A stretch of DNA of 64,000 nucleotides from Peribacillus sp044761665 (GCF_044761665.1 NZ_JBIWCW010000004.1:124001-188000), one strand, 5' to 3'. Positions 8,129-18,028 are shown, numbered from the stretch's first letter. Notes: a model not told the origin generated them from the sequence alone. Translations and numbers: made by a program.

Positions 8129-10909
8129 TTAAATCCACTCTTCAATCATATCTGCCATTTCACGGATTGAGACATGTTCCCATTCGGTAGCAGGAATCGA
8201 TTTTTGAAATTCCGGACCGTATTTAGCAGTGATAACACGCTTATCCAGAACAATTAGCAAGCCTCGATCCTCCGGAGTACGGATTAGCCTACCGAATCCC
8301 TGCCGGAACCTTAGGAGGGCTTCAGGTAAAGAATAAGCAGAAAAGGCGTTTTTGCCCTGTTTTTCGAGTAGCTGGCATTTTGCGGCCGTAACCGGCTCAT
8401 CAGGAGGTGAAAATGGTAGCCTGACAATGACCAGACATGATAAATCTTCACCCGGTATATCGACACCTTCCCAGAGACTTGTCGTACCAAAGAGCACCGC
8501 TTTCTCGAAACTTTGGAAGTTCCTGAGTAATCTCATGCGGCTCCCACCAGAAATTCCTTGTGCAAACAAAGTGAAATCATCCAGAACCTCAGAATCCTTT
8601 ATGGCGTAATATGTTGCCCGCAACATCTCATGTGAGGTAAACAAGACCATCATCCTACCCTTGGCAGCCTGGGCAGCAACAATGATGTGGTTGGCCGCGT
8701 TCTCTGAAAATTCCTCAACCGTTAAACAGTTAATGTCGGGGAGATCGTTCGGCACCAAAACCTTCACAAGGTCTTTATAGGGAAAGGGTGAAGGGTAAAT
8801 GGCTGTCTGGATCTTTTCATTTTCCAAGCCAAGTTGTGTTTTAAAATACTGAAAGGAATTTTTCACAGCTAAAGTGGCCGATGTCATAATCACACTCTTT
8901 TGACGTCCAAAATAAGAATCCCACAACCATTTGCTACCGGAAATGGGTTGGACAGTTAATGTAACACCGTGCTGTGGCGCCGCTTTTGTATAATCCAGCC
9001 AATAAATGTTTTCTTCATGTGGCATGATGAAACATTCATGTAAGGAATCTCTTGTATCTTGCAGATGTCCAAGCAACACCTCGATATCATTTAGGTAGAA
9101 CAAGGCATTCTTCCCTAAAGATAACTCATTGTCCATTAACCGGTGCAATCGCTTCTGCAGTTCCATGATGATCGAACCTAACAAATCCACTAACCGTTCA
9201 GCTACAAGAATGGCCTGTTTCCAAATAGGCTCATTTATTTTAAAGGAAATTCGTTTTGGACTTACAGACCGTGAGAGCTTTTCTGCCTGAATGGCCAAAA
9301 AATAAAAAAGTTGGTCGAATTCATAGGAAAAGTCACTTAGCTTTTGATCAAATACATGGGATGGGTTACCATCTGACAATCCCTTATTCACAAGCAATTT
9401 TTCAAGTCTATAAAATAACTGCTTTTGATCGAAGGTTCCGAGCCTGTTAATCATGGTCTTAACTGAAATATAATGGAGCCGGCGTCCAAGTTGTGTAGAA
9501 GCAGCCTGTTCCAAATGATGGGCTTCATCCAAGACTAAATATCCTCTTTTGGGAATAAGGGCGTCTTCTGTAAGAAGATCGCTCATTAAAAAGGAATGGT
9601 TTGTAATAATGATATCGGCTTTTGCAGCTGTCTTCCTAGCTCGTTCAAAAAAGTCCAGCTGTATCCATGGCTTTTTCAATCCTACATATGTAAGACCATC
9701 ACTTTGAAGCCTGTTCCAAAACAATTGTCCACCACTAGTAAGATTCAGTTCATCTTTATCGCCTGTTGCCGTTTCCGTCAACCAGACCAATATCTGCATC
9801 TTCGTCAAGGCGGTTTCATAATTATCTTCTTTTTCTCTCAATGCTCGCTCGAACTTGGCCAGACTCAAGTAATTGCTTCTTCCTTTTAATAAAACCGCTT
9901 TAAAGGAAAAAGGAAGGATTTTCTTCAACTTAGGTACTTCATTTTGAAGAAGCTGGTCCTGTAACTGAAGTGTATATGTAGAGACAACCACAGGCACATG
10001 ATGCTTCTTGGCAAAGTATACAGCCGGAAGCAAATATCCCAGTGATTTTCCGATTCCCGTTCCTGCTTCTATAATGGCATTCTCCCGAGATTCGAAGGCG
10101 TGATGAATCAAGTTCATCATGCCTAGCTGACCATCTCTTGCTTCAAAGGCAGGGTATGCATTTTGAAGCATGGCTATTTTACCCTCATCATCCGCCGGGA
10201 ATTCCGTCTCTTTATCAATATCTTCACTATCTTCGGTCACCTTTTTGAATGCAAGGCCCCTAAAGGTCGTAATTCCGGGTGAATGGACCTCGGTTTTTGC
10301 TAGTTTGCTCGCTATGCAAGCGTCGATTAATTCGGAAACCTCACTTTGTAAGGAAAAAGATAGTCGATATAATTGCTTAAGTGTCATCAATGGCAAGTTT
10401 AGGAGCTTTTTCTTCAACTCTAACAATAATAAAGCGGTAGCAAATGCATCGCTATCCGCTTGATGTGGGCGTGAGTGGTCTAAATTTTCTTCTTTAGCCA
10501 GCTGATGCAATTTATATCCATCGGATGTCGGTTTCATGATTTTCGCCAACTCAACCGTATCTAGCGTAGAACCATAAAAGGGCTCGAATCCGCATCTTAC
10601 CAATTCTTCTTGTAAAAAAGATAAATCAAATAAAACATTATGGGCTACAAAGCAAGCCCCTTCAATAAGTTCGGCAATATTCTTTGCAACATCTTCAAAG
10701 TCAGGCGCATCTTTTACCGTCTCGTTACTGATTCCCGTCAATTCTTCGATGAACAGGGATATTTCTTGCCCAGGATGGATGAATGTTGAATATGTGTCAA
10801 CAATCTGATCATTTTCAATGACCACACCTGCAAACTGGATGATCCTATCCCCTTTTTTGGGAGAATTCCCGGTCGTTTCTAAGTCAACCACTACATATCG
10901 TTGTGTCAT
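8129..10909 (-). CDS. dinG: DinG-type protein: 3'-5' exonuclease fused to XPD-like helicase
   Basis: A 926-residue DNA repair/replication-associated protein. The N-terminal DEDDh exonuclease domain starts with VVDLETTGNSPKKGD. The helicase part has Walker A EAGTGIGKS and the DEAH box LDEAHHLEQ; a C-terminal SF2 motif GFGRLIRT follows. No cysteine occurs between Walker A and DEAH, so the iron-sulfur cluster of E. coli DinG is absent. The ATG at 10909 is chosen because GAGGGG precedes it; an ATG eight codons upstream lacks a site. It lies downstream of panBCD but behind that operon's terminator. Confidence 0.93.
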   Translation of the reverse strand: MTQRYVVVDLETTGNSPKKGDRIIQFAGVVIENDQIVDTYSTFIHPGQEISLFIEELTGISNETVKDAPDFEDVAKNIAELIEGACFVAHNVLFDLSFLQEELVRCGFEPFYGSTLDTVELAKIMKPTSDGYKLHQLAKEENLDHSRPHQADSDAFATALLLLELKKKLLNLPLMTLKQLYRLSFSLQSEVSELIDACIASKLAKTEVHSPGITTFRGLAFKKVTEDSEDIDKETEFPADDEGKIAMLQNAYPAFEARDGQLGMMNLIHHAFESRENAIIEAGTGIGKSLGYLLPAVYFAKKHHVPVVVSTYTLQLQDQLLQNEVPKLKKILPFSFKAVLLKGRSNYLSLAKFERALREKEDNYETALTKMQILVWLTETATGDKDELNLTSGGQLFWNRLQSDGLTYVGLKKPWIQLDFFERARKTAAKADIIITNHSFLMSDLLTEDALIPKRGYLVLDEAHHLEQAASTQLGRRLHYISVKTMINRLGTFDQKQLFYRLEKLLVNKGLSDGNPSHVFDQKLSDFSYEFDQLFYFLAIQAEKLSRSVSPKRISFKINEPIWKQAILVAERLVDLLGSIIMELQKRLHRLMDNELSLGKNALFYLNDIEVLLGHLQDTRDSLHECFIMPHEENIYWLDYTKAAPQHGVTLTVQPISGSKWLWDSYFGRQKSVIMTSATLAVKNSFQYFKTQLGLENEKIQTAIYPSPFPYKDLVKVLVPNDLPDINCLTVEEFSENAANHIIVAAQAAKGRMMVLFTSHEMLRATYYAIKDSEVLDDFTLFAQGISGGSRMRLLRNFQSFEKAVLFGTTSLWEGVDIPGEDLSCLVIVRLPFSPPDEPVTAAKCQLLEKQGKNAFSAYSLPEALLRFRQGFGRLIRTPEDRGLLIVLDKRVITAKYGPEFQKSIPATEWEHVSIREMADMIEEWI

Positions 10910-11074
10910 GAATTTGTACCCCTCAAACTTCACTTTCTCTACTAGCTGATGAAATTCTCATATCTTTTTTATACCATACTACAAAGAATAAAGGAAACAC
11001 TCCGATTATAAGAGAGCCGTATTACTTAATTAATGGAGATTACTTCGCCTATCTTGAAATGGCTGAAAGAATGC

Positions 11075-11133
11075 AAAAAAAAAGAGACGTCCTTATCATA
11101 TGTATAAATCATACGTATGATAAGCCGCCCTTT
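11075..11133 (-). terminator. Intrinsic terminator after panD
   Basis: On the minus strand a near-perfect 13-bp stem (CTTATCATACGTA against TACATATGATAAG) with GC-rich flanks is followed by a long U-run. It should separate panBCD from dinG. Confidence 0.8.
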
Positions 11134-11138
11134 ATACT

Positions 11139-11522
11139 CTACATGACCGTCGCTTGCGGTTCATGTGAAATCAGTTCAATGATTTGGTTATTTTCATTCA
11201 TGATTGCCACTTTAGGCTGATGTTCACTCAGCCTCTCTTCCGCTACCATCACGTAAGAAATGATAATGATGATGTCTTCTGGCTGAACGAGTCTTGCAGC
11301 TGCTCCGTTTAAGCAGACAACTCCGCTACCCCGTTCTCCTGCTATAACATATGTCTCTAACCTTGCACCATTATTATTGTTGACGATTGCCACTTTTTCA
11401 TTTGGTAAAATGCCCACGGCATCGATAATATCTTGATCTATCGTAATACTGCCGACATAATTCAAATTTGCTTCCGTTACCCGTGCACGATGGATTTTCC
11501 CATTCATCATAGTACGATACAT
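11139..11522 (-). CDS. panD: Aspartate 1-decarboxylase proenzyme
   Basis: Makes beta-alanine for pantothenate. The 127-residue proenzyme self-cleaves between Gly24 and Ser25 in YVGSITID to create the pyruvoyl group; this motif is intact, as are the downstream NNNNGARLETY and NGAAARLV segments. Third gene of panB-panC-panD, 22 bp after panC. Confidence 0.97.
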   Translation of the reverse strand: MYRTMMNGKIHRARVTEANLNYVGSITIDQDIIDAVGILPNEKVAIVNNNNGARLETYVIAGERGSGVVCLNGAAARLVQPEDIIIIISYVMVAEERLSEHQPKVAIMNENNQIIELISHEPQATVM

Positions 11523-11544
11523 GATTATTCCCCCTATAGTTGTT

Positions 11545-12390
11545 TTATATCGTCAATGTAATATTATCAATGAGTCTTGCACGTTTAAACTTCACGGCCA
11601 ATGCAATGATGATTTTCCCCTTCAGTACATCAAGTAACTTCAGATCCGGATATTGATAAACTTCAACATAGTCAATTATGCCTTTTGTCTCTGCTTGTAT
11701 ATGCTCCTTGATGAGAGCAATAACCTTTTGTGGATTTCTTTCCCCTCTATCGATGGCAGCCTTCGCCTTCACTAAACTTTGGTACAATTCTTTTGCTTCG
11801 AGACGTTCTTCTTTAAGCAGGAAGACATTACGTGAACTCTTTGCCAAACCATCTTCCTCCCGAACTATATCAACAGGTACGAGCTTAATGGGAAAATTGA
11901 AATCCTGTATCAATCCGTCGATGATTGCTACTTGTTGTGCATCTTTCATCCCGAAATACGCCTTATCAGGAAGAATGATATTAAAAAACTTGGTAACGAC
12001 AGTTGCTACGCCATCAAAATGCCCAGGTCTCTTTCTACCACACAAGCAGTCGGTGCGATTTTGAACAATGACTTTGACAGAGGGATCTTCCCCATACATT
12101 TCATACACTGTCGGATAGAAAAGATAATCCACTCCCGCATCGACTGCAAGACTTTCATCACGAGCCAAATCACGTGGGTAAGTCTCAAAATCCTCATTGG
12201 GTCCAAACTGTAATGGATTGACGAAAATGCTTAAAACGACGAGATCATTTTCTCTACGGGCATTTTCTAAAAGGGCAACATGCCCCTCGTGCAAATACCC
12301 CATCGTGGCCACATAGCCTATACTTTTTTTATTGGATTTTTCATGGCGGATTACTTGCTGTAATTCCTTTGCTGACGTAAAAGTTTTCAT
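11545..12390 (-). CDS. panC: Pantothenate synthetase
   Basis: ATP-dependent condensation of pantoate and beta-alanine. The 281-residue protein has the HxGH nucleotide-binding motif (His34 to His37 in MGYLHEGHVAL) and AKSSRNVFL, which serves as the KMSKS-like signature. Its start overlaps the panB stop by 4 bp (ATGA), implying coupled translation. Confidence 0.97.
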   Translation of the reverse strand: MKTFTSAKELQQVIRHEKSNKKSIGYVATMGYLHEGHVALLENARRENDLVVLSIFVNPLQFGPNEDFETYPRDLARDESLAVDAGVDYLFYPTVYEMYGEDPSVKVIVQNRTDCLCGRKRPGHFDGVATVVTKFFNIILPDKAYFGMKDAQQVAIIDGLIQDFNFPIKLVPVDIVREEDGLAKSSRNVFLLKEERLEAKELYQSLVKAKAAIDRGERNPQKVIALIKEHIQAETKGIIDYVEVYQYPDLKLLDVLKGKIIIALAVKFKRARLIDNITLTI

Positions 12391-13223
12391 CTTTTGCCCC
12401 CGTAAAGCGCATGAAGATGTTCTTCCTTCATCGTAAAAGAATGCTCTCTAGTCGGAAAATCACTTTTTTTCACTTCATTCACATAACTTTTAATGGAATT
12501 CCCAATCAATTCATTAGCATTTCCATATACTTTGACAAATTTCGCTACCCGATCCACCCCGTATGTGATGAGATCATGAAAGACGAGGACTTGTCCATCC
12601 GTTTCCGATCCTGCTCCAATTCCAATTGTGGGAATGGTTAAGGTTTGGGTAATACGCTCCGCTACTTGATAGGGGACGCATTCAAACACAATGGCCATCG
12701 CCCCTGCAATTTCACATTTTTTGGCATCTTCCATTAGCTTTTTAGCAGCTTCGGCATCTTTCCCCTGAACTTTATATCCCCCAAGCACGCCAACTGATTG
12801 GGGTGTCAAACCAAGATGTGCGACAACTGGAATCCCGGCCTTCGTCAAAACGGAAATTTTTTCGACAACATCATCTGCCCCTTCAACCTTCACAGCATCT
12901 GCCTTGCCTTCCTGCATAATTCGGGCTGCATTCTTAAGCGTTTCATCCCTAGATAGATGGTAACTCATAAAGGGCATATCCGTTACGACAAAGGTATCAG
13001 GAGCCCCACGCTTCACTGCTTTTGTATGATGAATCATGTCTTCAATGGTAACCGGTATAGTAGAGTCATAACCTAACACGACCATCCCTAATGAATCGCC
13101 AACCAAAATCATATCGACACCGGACTGTTCCGCTACCTTTGCCGACGGATAATCATAAGCAGTCAGCATGACGATCTTTTCACCATTTTGTTTCATTTCC
13201 AAGAAATCACCGGACAACTTCAT
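12387..13223 (-). CDS. panB: Ketopantoate hydroxymethyltransferase
   Basis: First committed step of pantothenate synthesis, transferring a one-carbon unit from methylene-tetrahydrofolate to ketoisovalerate. The 278 residues include GDSLGMVVLGYDST, and the start follows TAAGGAGG. First gene of panBCD; a long hairpin with a U-run lies 70-170 bp upstream. Confidence 0.97.
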   Translation of the reverse strand: MKLSGDFLEMKQNGEKIVMLTAYDYPSAKVAEQSGVDMILVGDSLGMVVLGYDSTIPVTIEDMIHHTKAVKRGAPDTFVVTDMPFMSYHLSRDETLKNAARIMQEGKADAVKVEGADDVVEKISVLTKAGIPVVAHLGLTPQSVGVLGGYKVQGKDAEAAKKLMEDAKKCEIAGAMAIVFECVPYQVAERITQTLTIPTIGIGAGSETDGQVLVFHDLITYGVDRVAKFVKVYGNANELIGNSIKSYVNEVKKSDFPTREHSFTMKEEHLHALYGGKR

Positions 13224-13295
13224 TTCGTTTCCTCCTTAATTAGAGGAGATGAAAACATCAGCGTTTTATAAACTGGTGTCAAACATTAGGTGCAC

Positions 13296-13394
13296 AAAAA
13301 AAGACCGACTAAACAGAGGCCCTGCTCAATAGAATAAATGACCAACACTGGCCTTTATTTTCTTGAGCAAAGTACTTTTCCCTTTAGTCGATCT
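13296..13394 (-). terminator. Long nested hairpin with U-run between birA and panB (terminator or leader attenuator)
   Basis: Minus-strand RNA would form an outer 12-bp stem (13383-13394 with 13302-13313, one G-U pair) and an inner stem of about 16 bp (13354-13369 with 13323-13338, two mismatches) capped by GGCCA/TGGTC, followed by seven U at 13302-13296. It may simply end the birA operon. Because it lies 70 bp before panB, it could also sit in the panB leader. The rest of the 345-bp birA-panB gap holds no gene that I can see. Confidence 0.7.
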
Positions 13395-13568
13395 TTTATT
13401 AACATCAGAAGTTTCATCCCTCCGTCCCCGTCCAACCGTTTGGATCAAGGCAGATTTTCAAATATTTTTTGTATGCTTGAGGTGCAGTTCAATCATGATA
13501 CTGCCCACTTGAATTATATCAAGCCACATTCGATTATTCTATTTATTTTTCTTTAATTCTACAAAAAT

Positions 13569-14549
13569 CTACTGAATTTCTATGTCAGCAGAATAAATAG
13601 AATGGACGGTTCCTAGGTCATCTTCAAGAAGCAGAACGCCTGCATCCGTTATTCCAAGTGCCTTACCCACGATTGTCTCATTAACGGTACGTGCTTTAAT
13701 AACTTGTCCTAAACTGATGGCATAGCTTTCCCAAAGGAGCTTGATAGGCATGAATCCTTCTTGTAGATAAAGTGTATACAAATTTTCCAGGCGTATCAAG
13801 AATCGCTGAATGACTTTGGCTCTCGAAACCTGTACCCCACCTTCAATGAGGAGAGAAGACGCTTTCTCCTGCAAGTCTTCTGGAAAGTCTTCTATTTGTT
13901 GATTGGTATTTATGCCAACCCCAATAATGACGGAATGTATTCTATCGGATTCCGCCTGCATTTCTGTCAGGATCCCTGTTACTTTTCTACGATTTATTAA
14001 AATATCATTTGGCCATTTAATCTGAGGTTGGAGATTGGTAGCATCCTCTATGGCCTGGGCTACAGCCACCGCTGCCAACAATGTCAATTGTGGCGCCTGG
14101 TGGAGCGGTATTTTTGGACGCAGTATCAGGCTCATCCAAATTCCAGTGGATTTAGGAGAATGCCATGATCTCATGAGCCTTCCTTTCCCTGATATTTGTT
14201 CCTCCGCTATGATAAGAGTACCTTCTTGAGCACCTTCATTAGCAAGCTGGTGGGCAATTTTTTGTGTGGATTCGACCGATTCCTGATAATGAATCTGTTT
14301 TCCGAGAGTTTTTGTCTCCAGACCAAATTGGATTTCACTTGTCGACACTTTTTCTGGAGCGGAAATAATTCGGTAGCCTTTTTTCCGAACAGCTTCAACC
14401 TTATACCCTTCATTGCGAAGGTCTTCTATATGCTTCCAAACAGCTGTACGTGAACAACCAATATATTCAGCTATTTCCTGTCCGGAGATAAATGCGCCAT
14501 TCGCTTTTGAGAGGGCTTGCATCATCTTTGTTCTTAAATCAGATTGCAT
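13569..14549 (-). CDS. birA: Bifunctional biotin-protein ligase and biotin operon repressor
   Basis: Attaches biotin to carboxylases and, with biotinyl-AMP, represses biotin genes. An N-terminal winged helix (EYIGCSRTAVWKHIEDLR) precedes the ligase domain, with the adenylate loop region GKGRLMRSW and KWPNDILIN. The ATG at 14549 has AAGGAG about 11 bases upstream; a GTG four codons earlier directly abuts that site and is less likely. This gives 326 residues and a 16-bp overlap with cca. No biotin synthesis gene is in the window. Confidence 0.93.
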   Translation of the reverse strand: MQSDLRTKMMQALSKANGAFISGQEIAEYIGCSRTAVWKHIEDLRNEGYKVEAVRKKGYRIISAPEKVSTSEIQFGLETKTLGKQIHYQESVESTQKIAHQLANEGAQEGTLIIAEEQISGKGRLMRSWHSPKSTGIWMSLILRPKIPLHQAPQLTLLAAVAVAQAIEDATNLQPQIKWPNDILINRRKVTGILTEMQAESDRIHSVIIGVGINTNQQIEDFPEDLQEKASSLLIEGGVQVSRAKVIQRFLIRLENLYTLYLQEGFMPIKLLWESYAISLGQVIKARTVNETIVGKALGITDAGVLLLEDDLGTVHSIYSADIEIQ

Positions 14550-15727
14550 GTATTTAGCCACTCCTTAATTTCGCCTTTTTCATTTTTTATTTCCGAATTC
14601 AATACAGCTACCAAAATCTGTTCCAAATATTTTTTTACCCATGGCCCTGGTTTTTCTTTATGCCATGTCAGTAAATCCTCACCCGATACGGCAAGATCGG
14701 ACATGTGCGTAAGAGAAAGGCTTTCGTGCATTAACTTCATCAACTCTTCGGCCTCCAAAACATTTCGATCATTTACGATAGCCTTGACTTTAGCTGCTTG
14801 AACCGCATGAATCTGCCCTGCCTTGAACACTTCTAAGGTAGACGCTTCAAATGTGGGTTCCTTTTTGACTAGTTGAAGAATGCGTTGGATGCTCCTGATT
14901 GTTTTCACAGGAAGCTTCCATTCTCGCAATGAAGCCTCAATATTCTTCATGTTGGTATAAATTAAGATGACCGCCCACATTTCAGTCACTGTTAATTGAT
15001 GAAGCGGGAGGAGTAATAACTTTTCCAAATTACCCTTTTGACCAGCAAATTGAGGAAGATATTGATATAATCCACTTTCCAGAAGAAGATTGAGTGCCTT
15101 GATCCGATTGTCGCCTGCTAAAAGCTTTTCAAACTCCACAAGGATTCTTTCAACCGCTATTTCTCTCAAGATAGGGCCATTCTTCTTTAATGAATTGAAC
15201 GTTTCCTGATCAAGGTGAAAATCCAGCTGACTGACAAACCTTAAGGCGCGCATCATTCTAAGGCCATCTTCAGAAAAACGGTCATGTGGATTACCAACCG
15301 TCGTTATCTTTTTTTGTGAAAGGTCACGTTGCCCATTATACGGATCGATGATTTCTCCGGATTTATCCATGGCGATTGCATTCATCGTAAAGTCCCTTCT
15401 TTGTAAATCCTCAGTCAAGGAACGAACAAATTGCACGGAATCAGGCCGGCGATAATCCGTATATCCACTTTCTGTTCGAAAAGTCGTAATCTCGTATGTC
15501 CCCGACTTCATTATCACAAGGACTGTTCCATGTTCGATTCCGACATCTGCCGTTTTAGGAAAAATCGCTTTCACTTCCAAAGGCGTGGCGGAGGTTGCAA
15601 TATCTACGTCATTAATGGGTCTACCAAGTATGTAATCCCTTACCGATCCCCCAACAAAATAAGCTTCGAATCCCGCCTCTTCAATCCTTTCAAGAATCGG
15701 CACTGCTTCCAAAAATAACTGATCCAT
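14534..15727 (-). CDS. cca: tRNA CCA-adding nucleotidyltransferase
   Basis: Adds or repairs the 3' CCA end of tRNAs. The class II polymerase head shows GGSVRDYILGRPINDVDIAT with the catalytic carboxylates, then RRDFTMNAIAMD. The start ATG at 15727 is eight bases after GGAGG and gives 397 residues, the normal Bacillus length; in-frame starts upstream lack a site. It is 16 bp after bshA and overlaps birA. Confidence 0.95.
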   Translation of the reverse strand: MDQLFLEAVPILERIEEAGFEAYFVGGSVRDYILGRPINDVDIATSATPLEVKAIFPKTADVGIEHGTVLVIMKSGTYEITTFRTESGYTDYRRPDSVQFVRSLTEDLQRRDFTMNAIAMDKSGEIIDPYNGQRDLSQKKITTVGNPHDRFSEDGLRMMRALRFVSQLDFHLDQETFNSLKKNGPILREIAVERILVEFEKLLAGDNRIKALNLLLESGLYQYLPQFAGQKGNLEKLLLLPLHQLTVTEMWAVILIYTNMKNIEASLREWKLPVKTIRSIQRILQLVKKEPTFEASTLEVFKAGQIHAVQAAKVKAIVNDRNVLEAEELMKLMHESLSLTHMSDLAVSGEDLLTWHKEKPGPWVKKYLEQILVAVLNSEIKNEKGEIKEWLNTCNLI

Positions 15728-15743
15728 CAGCATTCCCTCCTCA

Positions 15744-16883
15744 CTACTCCAATGAATTAGTCCCGAGGATATCCATATAAATTGCTTCATACTCTTTCAT
15801 GATGGTATCTGAATGGAATTCTGAATTGGCACGTTCAAAAGCAGCTTTTGAAAACTGTTGATGTAAAGTTGGATCGCTTAAAAGTTTAATCGCTTTTTGA
15901 GAGACCATTTCGATGTCTCCCAATTCACAGATATAACCTGTTTCTCCATCTACAATGACTTCGGGTATCCCCCCTACATTCGTTCCAATGCAAGGTACAC
16001 CGCAAGCCATCGCTTCTAACAGTACAAGCCCGAAACTTTCTTTTTGTGATAACAATAAAATCAAATCACTGATCGAATACAACTCGGCCAGGTTATCCTG
16101 CTTGCCTAAAAATAATACCTTATCGCTGATACCTAGGTCTTTCGTCAATTTTAAAACAGTCGTGACTTCAGGTCCATCCCCAACAAGAAGAAGCTTACCC
16201 GGCACCTTTTTTTGCGTTAAATAGAATGCCTGTACCACATCTTGGACACGTTTGACTGTACGGAAATTAGATACGTGAATGATGATTTTCTCATTTTCCT
16301 TGATTCCATATTCATCCCTTAAATATCTGGAATCTGTTTTATGGTAATCCCGTTCATCAATAAAATTATAAATCGTTTTGATATCCTTATCCGGGGCAAT
16401 TAACTCATGTGTTTGCTGAACAAGTGAATGAGAAACTCCTGTAACCACATCGGATTGTTCAATACCAAATTTGATCAAATTAGATAATGATGGATCATGG
16501 CCAAGGACAGTTATATCCGTCCCATGGAGCGTTGTGACGATTTTCACTTTATTCCCTGACATCTGCTTTGCCAAAATGGCGCAAACCGCGTGAGGTATTG
16601 CATAATGAACATGCAGAATATCGAGTTCTTCCCGCTTAACAACCTCCGCTATTTTGCTCGCAAGGGCCAAATCATAGGGTGGATATTGGAAGACGGAATA
16701 TGAATTAACCTCCACTTGATGATAATATATGTTATGGTACATCTTATTTAGCCGGAACGGGAGACTCGAAGAAATAAAATGAATCTCATGTCCCTTTTCC
16801 GCTAACATTTTGCCCAACTCGGTTGCAACGACGCCTGACCCGCCTACAGTCGGGTAGCAGGTAATTCCGATTTTTAATTTCAT
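15744..16883 (-). CDS. bshA: N-acetyl-alpha-D-glucosaminyl L-malate synthase (bacillithiol)
   Basis: First step of bacillithiol synthesis: transfers GlcNAc from UDP-GlcNAc to L-malate. A 379-residue GT4 glycosyltransferase with the glycine-rich TVGGSGVVATELGK near the N-terminus and the C-terminal EX7E motif ESFGLVLLEA. Its partner bshB1 is directly upstream, 4 bp away, and bdr, a bacillithiol-disulfide reductase, lies further along the window. Confidence 0.95.
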   Translation of the reverse strand: MKLKIGITCYPTVGGSGVVATELGKMLAEKGHEIHFISSSLPFRLNKMYHNIYYHQVEVNSYSVFQYPPYDLALASKIAEVVKREELDILHVHYAIPHAVCAILAKQMSGNKVKIVTTLHGTDITVLGHDPSLSNLIKFGIEQSDVVTGVSHSLVQQTHELIAPDKDIKTIYNFIDERDYHKTDSRYLRDEYGIKENEKIIIHVSNFRTVKRVQDVVQAFYLTQKKVPGKLLLVGDGPEVTTVLKLTKDLGISDKVLFLGKQDNLAELYSISDLILLLSQKESFGLVLLEAMACGVPCIGTNVGGIPEVIVDGETGYICELGDIEMVSQKAIKLLSDPTLHQQFSKAAFERANSEFHSDTIMKEYEAIYMDILGTNSLE

Positions 16884-16887
16884 ATGC

Positions 16888-17601
16888 TTATATTTCCCCT
16901 AACAAATCAGTTTCGACCAAAAATGGTTTTTTTGACATGAACCCTTCCGCATAGTCGACGCCCACTTCTTTGCCAAACATTCTCTCACGTGCTTCGACAG
17001 TCTCGATATAGCCGTTAACAAGCGGAGTATCCACCGTGGTGAGCTTTTGTTCGAATTGACTTTCATAGGCTCTAAGACTATCCAATTTCGTTAAAATCGT
17101 AGAAGTGATGTCAATGACAAATTCAGGCTTATGAAAGCCATTTATCATGTAATAGTACATATTTTTAACACGGTGGGCTTCCAGGCCGGAATTCTCCATG
17201 TATTTTCTAACACCTGCAGAAAAAACTGCCTCTTCAACTAATTTTGCACAGTTTCCATGGTCTGGATGGCGGTCTTCATGATAAGGTGCAAATACAAGTT
17301 TTGGCTTATACTGACGAATGACCCCAATTACTTTTTGTATGTATTCTTCTTTCATATATAATCCGCGATCTGGAAGATCGAGGGAAATCCTCTTGACTCC
17401 AAGGATTTCTGCCGCCCTTTCTGCTTCCTTCATCCTCAATGGGACAGTCCCATTGGATGACATCTCAGCCTTCGTCAAATCGCAGATAACGATGTTCTTA
17501 CCTTGTAGTGCATATTTGGCTAACGTGCCGCCCATACCGATTTCAACATCGTCTGCATGGGCCCCGAATGCCAAGATATCTATATTATTTTTGCTTGTCA
17601 T
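16888..17601 (-). CDS. bshB1: Bacillithiol deacetylase BshB1
   Basis: Removes the acetyl group of GlcNAc-malate in bacillithiol synthesis. A LmbE-type zinc deacetylase of 237 residues with the zinc motifs AHADDVEIGMGG and RHPDHGN. The ATG at 17601 is chosen from AAGGTGAG upstream and from homology; the open frame extends 47 codons further into mgsA but without family similarity. It overlaps mgsA by 17 bp. Confidence 0.95.
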   Translation of the reverse strand: MTSKNNIDILAFGAHADDVEIGMGGTLAKYALQGKNIVICDLTKAEMSSNGTVPLRMKEAERAAEILGVKRISLDLPDRGLYMKEEYIQKVIGVIRQYKPKLVFAPYHEDRHPDHGNCAKLVEEAVFSAGVRKYMENSGLEAHRVKNMYYYMINGFHKPEFVIDITSTILTKLDSLRAYESQFEQKLTTVDTPLVNGYIETVEARERMFGKEVGVDYAEGFMSKKPFLVETDLLGEI

Positions 17602-18010
17602 TAATCTCACCTTGTTTTTCTCTAAGTTTGAGCCAGTCCATATATCCATGTTTAAGTCCTTGTATAAGAACTTCCGCCGTTCCCATATTCGTGGCCAGCG
17701 GTATTTCATAGACATCGGAGAGGCGTATAAGTGCTGATACATCCGGTTCGTGAGGTTGGGATGTTAAAGGGTCCCTAAAAAATAGAACCATATCCATTTC
17801 ACCCCTGGCTATCATCGCCCCGATTTCTTGGTCTCCCCCAAGGGGTCCAGAATGGAAGCGGTGGATGGGCAATGATACTTCGTCGATGATCCGTTGACCC
17901 GTTGTACCCGTAGCGAAAAGTTCATGTTGCTGAAATACTTCCTTATAGGCCATAACAAATTGTATGATATCTTCTTTTTTCTTATCATGAGCAATTAAAG
18001 CAATTCTCAT
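17585..18010 (-). CDS. mgsA: Methylglyoxal synthase
   Basis: Converts dihydroxyacetone phosphate to methylglyoxal, a glycolytic overflow bypass; bacillithiol helps detoxify the product, which fits the neighbouring bshB1-bshA. Catalytic residues lie in GPLGGDQEIG and QPHEPDVSALIRL. Two adjacent ATGs exist; the second (18010) has the better GGAGG spacing, giving 141 residues. Confidence 0.95.
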   Translation of the reverse strand: MRIALIAHDKKKEDIIQFVMAYKEVFQQHELFATGTTGQRIIDEVSLPIHRFHSGPLGGDQEIGAMIARGEMDMVLFFRDPLTSQPHEPDVSALIRLSDVYEIPLATNMGTAEVLIQGLKHGYMDWLKLREKQGEINDKQK

Positions 18011-18028
18011 CATTTGCCTCCTTAATTC

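Noticed and set aside
17602..17742. Longer start for bshB1 by 47 codons
   Set aside because: The extra stretch lies within mgsA in another frame and is unlike any BshB1; the ATG at 17601 has a ribosome site.
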